Shown here: piece by piece, positions 1 to 4,951 of the stretch
How the letters are laid out: every line of letters begins with the position of its first letter
How positions within the stretch are numbered: the first letter of the stretch is position 1
NCBI GenBank assembly: GCA_030432015.1
Contig: JAUIHJ010000445.1
Span: 1 to 7,014 of the forward strand
Source: a bacterium
Lineage (GTDB): Bacteria; Planctomycetota; Planctomycetia; Pirellulales; Pirellulaceae
Length of the DNA: 7,014 nt
Direction: 5' to 3'
Notes under the pieces: model-generated
Seen by the model: only the letters and a program-made list of their open reading frames with translations
What the model was told of the DNA's origin: nothing
The model's database searches: none
Translations under genes and position numbers: made by a program

Positions 1-582
1 ATGGTTGAGGTAGACCCAGCAGCCTGGCACCCAGAAATAGTCGTCTGACGGTGCAGGACTGACCGGACCGGCTTCGAGGCTTTCGGGTGGGTCGGGAAGG
101 TATTCGAAGTCCCCCACATCGCTGCCGCTCCACATGCCGGAAACCCGGCGATACTTTCCATCGAGTTCCGTCCAGTAACCTGGGATCCAACGCCGACCTG
201 GCGGCGGATTACGCCAGACGCCGCTGATCCAGATATAGTCGTCTCGCTCGTCATCCCAGTACCAATAACCGGGAATCCATTCGACATCGTCACCTTCCGG
301 CTTGATCTCCGGTGGTAATTCGTCAATCGCGGCAGGGGGCGCGACAGGCGCCAGCACGCCGGCGACGAGATCCTGGCTCACCTGATCGGCAAAAGCTTCA
401 TGGAGCGCGCCACGCGTCAGCATTTCGACATCTTCGCCGTCCTCGGTAATCTCTACCGGCGGAGGTGCAATGGGCTCGGGTGGTTGGGCGTTCGCCGGCC
501 AAGCGATGGCGCCGTGCAGACTCAGGCCCAGGAAGCTGGTTAATGCGAATCGGAGGGCACGCGGCAGGCTTGCGGGGAACAT
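1..582 (-). CDS. Secreted WxxGxW-repeat protein, 5' part (runs off left edge)
   Basis: An open frame without a stop runs from an ATG at 582-580 to the window edge and gives the first 194 residues. Residues 1-32 look like a signal peptide: basic start, hydrophobic stretch around 11-27, and a likely cut after Ala-Asn-Ala (30-32). An acidic, proline-rich stretch follows. Then come four W-x-x-G-x-W motifs at residues 102-107 (WIPGYW), 118-123 (WISGVW), 132-137 (WIPGYW) and 184-189 (WVPGCW), plus a degenerate copy ending at Trp151. Such motifs define the WXXGXW repeat family, common in planctomycete exported proteins; their biochemical role is not known to me. The repeats probably continue beyond the window. 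There is no strong Shine-Dalgarno sequence before the ATG. The start was chosen because it places the signal peptide at the N-terminus. The gene lies downstream of the sulfatase on the same strand, but the 352-nt gap argues against tight co-transcription. Coding status is confident; function is unknown. Confidence 0.87.
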   Translation of the reverse strand, partial: MFPASLPRALRFALTSFLGLSLHGAIAWPANAQPPEPIAPPPVEITEDGEDVEMLTRGALHEAFADQVSQDLVAGVLAPVAPPAAIDELPPEIKPEGDDVEWIPGYWYWDDERDDYIWISGVWRNPPPGRRWIPGYWTELDGKYRRVSGMWSGSDVGDFEYLPDPPESLEAGPVSPAPSDDYFWVPGCWVYLNH

Positions 583-934
583 GGGGCACCTGATTTCTGT
601 GGAGGGCTGCAGCGCAGATTTTCTCAAGAATGACAGGTTTCGCGCCGTGAAATTCTGCCACAGCGAAAGACACGCGAACGCGATGCCAAAATGGCGCGGA
701 GGCAGCGTAAGCCCCGGGCGAAGTCATCAAACTGGCGTGCAATGCGGAAAAAACGCGCGACGACGTCTTTGAAACGTAAGATATGCGGGCAACCTCGGCG
801 CACGGCACCGGCTGCTCGTGTGATCAGAATGACGACAGCGCGCCATCACATTGGCGGGCGATGTGCGAGAAGGATTCGAATAACGGCCGGACATTCCGGC
901 GCGTTCAGCGTGATTGCGACGCACCGCATTCAGC
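583..934. other. Intergenic gap between sulfatase and WxxGxW gene
   Basis: This stretch separates two genes on the minus strand. Reading frames that cross it are low-complexity, Arg/Ala/Ser-rich translations with no recognisable domain, so I see no gene here. It should contain the promoter of the WxxGxW gene, but no pair of -35 and -10 boxes at proper spacing convinced me. The only structure of note is a short hairpin just after the sulfatase stop, listed separately. Confidence 0.6.
886..900 (-). terminator. Weak hairpin after the sulfatase gene
   Basis: GCCGG, a 5-nt loop and CCGGC form a 5-bp GC-only stem beginning 35 nt past the sulfatase stop codon. Read on the minus strand it is followed by CGTTATTCG, which has only a few Ts and no true U tract. 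Its position fits a terminator for the sulfatase transcript, but the stem is short and it could be chance. Confidence 0.25.
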
Positions 935-2419
935 TTACTTCGCGGCTTTCTTCCGCTTCTGCTTCGCTTTGGCTCTGGGTTGACCGGGCCGTGCAGCCGT
1001 CGGCGAATCGGCGGGGCGGATCAGCGGAGCCGTTGGTCGTCGGTTGGCCTGAATTTCCGCGACATGGGCGTCGAAGGCGGTCTGCAGCCGAGCGACCATT
1101 TCGGGGTGTTGAGCCGCGACATTCGTCGTTTCGCCGATGTCCGCGACGGTATCATAGAGTTGCACCGGATCCGTCGAAGCCGGCCGCCCGGTGGCTGCGT
1201 TTCGCTGCCCCCCTTTGCCCTCCTGCCAGGGATAAAACTTCCACCTGCCGCTGCGGACCGTGCCCGGTCCGTGCATCAGGCAATAGGTGGTGTGCGGGCT
1301 CTTGGCACCTTCTTGACCGCTCATCAGAGCCCAAATGTCGTGACCATCGATCTTGCGGTCGGAGAGTTTTGCGCCGGCCAGTTTGGCCACCGTCGGGAGG
1401 ACGTCGATCGTGGCGGCGACTTCGGAGCAGACCGATCCAGCGGGAATCTTACCAGGCCAGCGCATCAACGTCGGTTCGCGAATCCCGCCGTCGTAAACGC
1501 TCGCTTTCTTGGCACGCAAGGGAAGCGACGACCCGACTGCGGCGCCGTTATCGCTCGTGAAGATAACCAACGTCTGCTGATCGATGCCCGCGGCGCGAAC
1601 CGCTTTCAGAATCTCGCCGACGGACCAGTCGACTTCTTCGATCGCATCCCAAATCAGCTTGCCAGTTCGACCAGCGAATGCCTCGGAGACGGCCAACGGC
1701 AGATGAACCATGGTGTGCGGCAGGTAGAGAAAGAACGGGCCGTCCTTGTGGGCGTTGATGAAGCGGATTGACTCTTCCGTGTACCGTTGAGTGAGCGTCG
1801 TCTGGTCGGCCGGGTATTCGATCACTTCATCGTCGCGCATCAACGGAACCCAGTTCCGCTTGCGGTGGCCTGCTTTGACCTCGGCCAACGTCAGCCCTTC
1901 GCGCAGTTGGATGTCCGCCGCCAGCTTGTTCGCGGGGTCGATCCACATGTCGTTGCTGTAAGGGATCCCGAAGTACGACTGAAACCCTTGTTGCGTTGGC
2001 AGACAGGGCGGCAAGTGGCCCAGATGCCACTTGCCGACGCAGGCAGTTGCATATCCTGCTTCGCCCAGCGTCTCTGCAATGGTCACTTCATCTGGATGCA
2101 AGCCGGCTGCGCTGTTGGGAAACAACACGGCATTCATACTCAGTCGTTGGTAGTGGGCGCCGGTCATCAGTGATGTACGGGATCCCGAGCAGACAGCGCA
2201 GCCGACGTAGAAGTCGGTGAATTTCATGCCTTCGGACGCCATCCGATCCAGATTGGGTGTCTTGGGCCCGGTCGCACCATTGAATCCGACGTCGCCATAG
2301 CCCATGTCGTCGATGAAGATCACAATCACATTGGGTCGTTCCGCCGCTTGGGCCGCGAGGGGCATAGCCACCGAGCAGGCGAATAGCAGTTTCAGCAACG
2401 GTAGGTTGAGACGGGGCAT
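935..2419 (-). CDS. Secreted sulfatase (arylsulfatase-type, S1 family)
   Basis: This 494-residue protein belongs to the alkaline phosphatase-like sulfatases, which hydrolyse sulfate esters, in planctomycetes often on algal or other sulfated polysaccharides. A signal peptide spans about residues 1-25 (hydrophobic core, likely cut after AAQAA), so it acts outside the cytoplasm. The fold's active-site set is present: Asp37-Asp38 (metal), Cys77 for formylglycine and Arg81, GKWHLG with Lys130 and His132, His235 and His239, Asp290-Asn291 in TSDNG, and a Lys pair at 304-305 before YDGGIREP. The signature reads C77-S-G-S-R81; family consensus has Pro or Ala at the third position, so Gly79 is unusual. 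FGE-type maturation would be needed if Cys77 is converted. After the C-terminal subdomain (LYD at 421-423) comes a Pro/Ala-rich stretch and a lysine/arginine tail (482-494). The length is normal for the family. The substrate cannot be told. It is divergent from the sigma/kinase genes. Confidence 0.95.
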   Translation of the reverse strand: MPRLNLPLLKLLFACSVAMPLAAQAAERPNVIVIFIDDMGYGDVGFNGATGPKTPNLDRMASEGMKFTDFYVGCAVCSGSRTSLMTGAHYQRLSMNAVLFPNSAAGLHPDEVTIAETLGEAGYATACVGKWHLGHLPPCLPTQQGFQSYFGIPYSNDMWIDPANKLAADIQLREGLTLAEVKAGHRKRNWVPLMRDDEVIEYPADQTTLTQRYTEESIRFINAHKDGPFFLYLPHTMVHLPLAVSEAFAGRTGKLIWDAIEEVDWSVGEILKAVRAAGIDQQTLVIFTSDNGAAVGSSLPLRAKKASVYDGGIREPTLMRWPGKIPAGSVCSEVAATIDVLPTVAKLAGAKLSDRKIDGHDIWALMSGQEGAKSPHTTYCLMHGPGTVRSGRWKFYPWQEGKGGQRNAATGRPASTDPVQLYDTVADIGETTNVAAQHPEMVARLQTAFDAHVAEIQANRRPTAPLIRPADSPTAARPGQPRAKAKQKRKKAAK

Positions 2420-2501
2420 AAGCGTAGTTTCCCGGGGGCAAGCACGGAGGCGTCGGACGAATCAGGATCGGAAGCTCGGTGCGCTGGGATGCTGTAATTG
2501 A

Positions 2502-2514
2502 CAACCGGCGGTTG
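2502..2514. promoter_or_regulatory. Inverted repeat CAACCG-G-CGGTTG, possible operator
   Basis: This is a perfect 6-bp inverted repeat around a single G, directly followed by GCAC. It overlaps the end of the TTGACA at 2498-2503. It resembles the neighbouring palindrome at 2529-2544 in its outer CAAC/GTTG half-sites and in the GCAC that follows. That resemblance and the location between divergent genes suggest a regulator binding site. No regulator is identified. Confidence 0.35.
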
Positions 2515-2528
2515 GCACCGCGCCACTT

Positions 2529-2544
2529 CAACTCACGCGAGTTG
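2529..2544. promoter_or_regulatory. Inverted repeat CAACTC-acgc-GAGTTG, possible operator
   Basis: This is a perfect 6-bp inverted repeat with a 4-nt centre, again followed by GCAC. The octamer GTTGGCAC therefore occurs at 2511-2518 and 2541-2548, exactly 30 bp apart, or about three helical turns. That spacing would put two bound proteins on the same face of the DNA. It overlaps a possible weak -35 (TTGGCA, 2542-2547). The function is inferred only from pattern and location. Confidence 0.37.
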
Positions 2545-2579
2545 GCACAGGTAGCGATTCTGGATTATGCAAGCTGCCA

Positions 2580-2594
2580 CGTTGGTTCGCAACG
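2580..2594. repeat. Inverted repeat CGTTG-gttcg-CAACG
   Basis: A 5-bp inverted repeat with a 5-nt centre, with half-sites in the opposite order (GTTG first, CAAC second) to the two palindromes upstream. It may be a third related element or a small hairpin in the leader of the sigma gene. It is short enough to be coincidence. Confidence 0.22.
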
Positions 2595-2711
2595 CGCAGG
2601 CCCGCAACTGCCGCAAGTGAACGCCCGACCGTCCGTCCCTTGACCAAGAATTCTTTGAAAAATCGTCCGCCATCGTGTCAGACGACCTCCTCGCGCTGTG
2701 TATTCTCTTGT

Positions 2712-2716
2712 AGAGG
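2712..2716 (+). promoter_or_regulatory. Shine-Dalgarno AGAGG for the ECF sigma gene
   Basis: AGAGG lies 7 nt before the ATG at 2724. It supports that ATG over the in-frame upstream TTG at 2640, which has no comparable ribosome binding site. Confidence 0.6.
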
Positions 2717-2723
2717 CGAATGT

Positions 2724-3314
2724 ATGGCACCATTACCGGAAACGCGAAGCAGCTTGCTCGTCAGGGTCCGCAACCCGTCCGATGCGGAAGCGTGGCACGA
2801 GTTTGCATCGATCTATCGCCCGGCCATTTACCGCCTTGCGCGACGTCGCGGTTTGCAAGATGCCGACGCAGAGGATCTCGCACAGCGTGTCCTCGTATCG
2901 GTCTCCGGCGCGATTCAAACCTGGGAAAAGGACGAAAAACGAGGCACGTTTCGAGCCTGGCTGCTGCGGGTCGCTCGCAATGCCATTATCAACGCGATCA
3001 CGCGGCGACCGCCGGATATTGCGATGGGCGGCTCAAACGCCAGCGAACCGCTTGATATGCCCCACACAGACGAGGAGGCAATCCGGAAGCTCGTGGAAGA
3101 CGAACATCGGCGCGCGGTGTTTCGTTGGGCGGCCGCGGAGGTACGATCCGAATTTCACGACACGACTTGGAAGGCATTCTACCGGACTGCCGTCGACGGC
3201 ATCTCCATTGAGGACGCGGCGGCAGAGATCGATCGAACAACGGGCTCGGTCTACGCGGCGCGTAGTCGCGTGATGCGCCGGCTCAAAGCAAAAGTTTTGG
3301 AATTTCAAGGCTGA
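2724..3314 (+). CDS. ECF-type RNA polymerase sigma factor (kinase-linked planctomycete type)
   Basis: This 196-residue protein is a group 4 sigma factor that would direct RNA polymerase to a specific promoter set. Region 2 spans about residues 24-95, with RRRGLQDADAEDLAQ (41-55) as the typical core-binding motif and TFRAWLLRVARNAI (75-88) matching region 2.3-2.4. Region 4 spans about 128-192, with a helix-turn-helix in ISIEDAAAEI (160-169) and GSVYAARSRVMRRL (174-187). The opening PETRSSLLVRV and the AFYRTAVDG motif (151-159) are characteristic of planctomycete ECF factors encoded next to Ser/Thr kinases. The ATG at 2724 gives this standard N-terminus and has a Shine-Dalgarno sequence; an upstream TTG is unlikely. 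There is no C-terminal extension or membrane segment. The kinase/zinc-finger gene begins 29 nt downstream, which points to co-transcription and to that protein as its regulator (inference). Target promoters are unknown. Confidence 0.93.
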   Translation: MAPLPETRSSLLVRVRNPSDAEAWHEFASIYRPAIYRLARRRGLQDADAEDLAQRVLVSVSGAIQTWEKDEKRGTFRAWLLRVARNAIINAITRRPPDIAMGGSNASEPLDMPHTDEEAIRKLVEDEHRRAVFRWAAAEVRSEFHDTTWKAFYRTAVDGISIEDAAAEIDRTTGSVYAARSRVMRRLKAKVLEFQG

Positions 3315-3343
3315 TCGGAACCGAGCACCACTTGGTAAACACG

Positions 3344-4951
3344 ATGACGGCAAACCCCCAACAAGGCGAATGCGACCAGCGGAAGCTGCACGGCTATCTC
3401 GACGACACGCTTTCCGAATCCGAGCAGCTGCGTGTCGAGCAACATCTTTGCCAATGCGAGTCGTGCCGAAACGTGATGCGAGATTCAGCGGCAGATCAGG
3501 AGTGGTGGGGCGAGGCGGGTGAATATCTGCGTAACGACCGGTGGGATGATGTCGCCACGACGTCCGTGGTTATGAAGAATGCTGACCCGGATGGCACGCC
3601 GCAGGTCGGGGACGAACCGGCGAGCGAATTCAGCGACCGCCACCTGCCACTGGCCATGCGGCAGGTTCGGGAGTGGCTCGATCCAACCGACGACCCACAC
3701 ATGCTGGGAAGGTTTGGCGGCTACGAGATCGTAGGCATCATTGGCCAAGGCGGCATGGGCGTCGTGATGAAAGGATACGAGCCGGCCCTGAACCGATTTG
3801 TCGCCATCAAGGTTCTCGCCCCGCTGCTGGCCAGCAGCGGGGCGGCACGCCAGCGTTTCGCGCGGGAAGCCAAAGCGACGGCCGCCGTATTGCATGACAA
3901 TGTGATTCCGATCCATCGGGTCGACGAAACACACGACCTTCCTTACCTGGTCATGCCATATGTGGCTGATGCGCCCCTGCAACAAAGGATCGATCAAGAG
4001 GGCCCCCTGCCGCTGGTCGCCGTTCTGCGAATCGGCGAACAGATCGCGGCGGGTCTGGCGGCCGCCCACAGCCACGGCCTGGTACACCGCGATATCAAGC
4101 CCGCCAACATCCTGCTGGAAAACGGTGTCGAACGCGTTCGCATCACGGATTTTGGGCTGGCCCGCGCCGCCGATGACGGCAGCCTGACCCGGACCGGCGT
4201 GATCGCGGGCACGCCCCAATATATGTCCCCCGAACAGGCACGTGGCGAAAGCGTTGCTGCGCGCAGCGATCTGTTCAGCCTGGGAAGCGTCTTGTACGTG
4301 ATGGCGACCGGTCGACTGCCGTTTCGCGCCGAAACATCGTACGGCATCCTGCGCCGGATTATCGATACCGAGCCTCGACCGATTCGAGAAATCAATCCGC
4401 AACTGCCGCCCTGGCTGGAGACGATCATTGCCAAGCTACACGCCAAGACAATCCAGGACCGCTACGCGTCCGCGGAAGAAGTTGCCGATCTGCTGCGTCG
4501 GTGCCTGGCGCACGTCGAGCAGCCCATGTCGTTGGCCCTCCCGGATGAATGCCAATCCAAGTCAGCGGAACACCGATCCACCTTCGGAGAAATCTGGGCC
4601 AAGGTCGCCAAACATCGCCCGACACGTGTGACCATGACCGTATTGGGCGCAGTCACGGCGCTGAGCCTCCTGATCGTGGGACGAGCAACGTTGTTGAACC
4701 AGCCCCAACTCCACGACCCGCCTTCGCGCACGGTCGATCAGGCCGCAGCAGCGCGCACGAAAGTCGACGATCCAGCCGATGATCCGGCCGTCGCCTGGGA
4801 TGGATCGGACGGAGAGATCGAACGGCTTTGGCAGGACTTTGAAACATTCGAATCGCAGGCGCAGCGATTGTGGGACGGGCCACCGGCGCGTCCGATCAAC
4901 ACGCCGACTTGGCAGCCATCAACTACCCCTTCTCAGGAGTCGAATCCGTGA
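3344..4951 (+). CDS. Membrane Ser/Thr protein kinase with N-terminal zinc-finger anti-sigma-like motif
   Basis: This 535-residue protein fuses a zinc-binding motif to a PknB-type kinase. Residues 10-45 carry Cys10 and His34-x3-Cys38-x2-Cys41, the pattern of zinc-binding anti-sigma domains. The kinase domain spans about 127-390: glycine loop GQGGMGVV (134-141), Lys156 in VAIK, Glu175, HRDIKPAN with Asp250, Lys252 and Asn255, DFG (269-271), an activation loop with Ser280, Thr282, Thr284 and Thr290, SPE (295-297) and Asp309. All catalytic residues are present, so it should be active. One membrane helix lies at about 428-447. The roughly 90-residue tail after it would be extracytoplasmic; it is acidic and Pro-rich, without PASTA or other known sensor repeats. 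The ATG at 3344 is chosen; a TTG at 3332 adds four residues and cannot be excluded, since neither start has a clear Shine-Dalgarno. The neighbours suggest it regulates the upstream sigma factor. Whether by sequestration or phosphorylation is unknown. Confidence 0.93.
   Translation: MTANPQQGECDQRKLHGYLDDTLSESEQLRVEQHLCQCESCRNVMRDSAADQEWWGEAGEYLRNDRWDDVATTSVVMKNADPDGTPQVGDEPASEFSDRHLPLAMRQVREWLDPTDDPHMLGRFGGYEIVGIIGQGGMGVVMKGYEPALNRFVAIKVLAPLLASSGAARQRFAREAKATAAVLHDNVIPIHRVDETHDLPYLVMPYVADAPLQQRIDQEGPLPLVAVLRIGEQIAAGLAAAHSHGLVHRDIKPANILLENGVERVRITDFGLARAADDGSLTRTGVIAGTPQYMSPEQARGESVAARSDLFSLGSVLYVMATGRLPFRAETSYGILRRIIDTEPRPIREINPQLPPWLETIIAKLHAKTIQDRYASAEEVADLLRRCLAHVEQPMSLALPDECQSKSAEHRSTFGEIWAKVAKHRPTRVTMTVLGAVTALSLLIVGRATLLNQPQLHDPPSRTVDQAAAARTKVDDPADDPAVAWDGSDGEIERLWQDFETFESQAQRLWDGPPARPINTPTWQPSTTPSQESNP
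4935..4939 (+). promoter_or_regulatory. Shine-Dalgarno AGGAG inside the kinase 3' end
   Basis: AGGAG lies 8 nt before the GTG at 4948. It fixes that GTG as the start of the downstream gene, rather than the in-frame ATG at 4870, and allows translational coupling with the kinase. Confidence 0.72.

Larger units (their letters stand above)
2420..2723. other. Divergent intergenic region, sulfatase / ECF sigma
   Basis: This region should hold the promoters for the minus-strand sulfatase and the plus-strand sigma gene. It contains three CAAC/GTTG inverted repeats, listed separately. A TTGACA at 2498-2503 lies on the plus strand but has no acceptable -10 about 17 nt on. A weaker pair, TTGGCA (2542-2547) and GATTAT (2563-2568), has a short 15-nt spacing, and its -35 overlaps the second palindrome. 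Neither is strong enough to call a promoter. An in-frame TTG at 2640 would lengthen the sigma factor by 28 residues, but that extension does not look like protein. Confidence 0.55.

Noticed and set aside
398..808. 136-codon minus-strand open frame across the gap upstream of the WxxGxW gene
   Set aside because: It overlaps the signal-peptide end of the WxxGxW gene in another frame, and its composition is not protein-like.
914..1771. Long plus-strand open frame (285 codons), with another at 691-1560, opposite the sulfatase
   Set aside because: The minus strand carries a full sulfatase with all catalytic motifs. The plus-strand translations are antisense shadows with no domain, common in GC-rich DNA.
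2498..2526. TTGACA as a -35 element of the sigma operon
   Set aside because: No -10-like hexamer lies 16-18 nt downstream; the sequence there is GC-rich.
2088..2531. 147-codon minus-strand frame overlapping the sulfatase start
   Set aside because: It is out of frame with the sulfatase and reads as a frameshifted shadow of its N-terminal region; the sulfatase itself needs no frameshift.
2640..2723. TTG-initiated extension of the sigma factor
   Set aside because: The 28 extra residues are Ser/Cys/Arg-rich and unlike family N-termini, while the ATG at 2724 has AGAGG upstream and gives the standard start.
3485..4402. 305-codon minus-strand open frame opposite the kinase
   Set aside because: It lies entirely antisense to the intact kinase domain and its translation shows no recognisable family.
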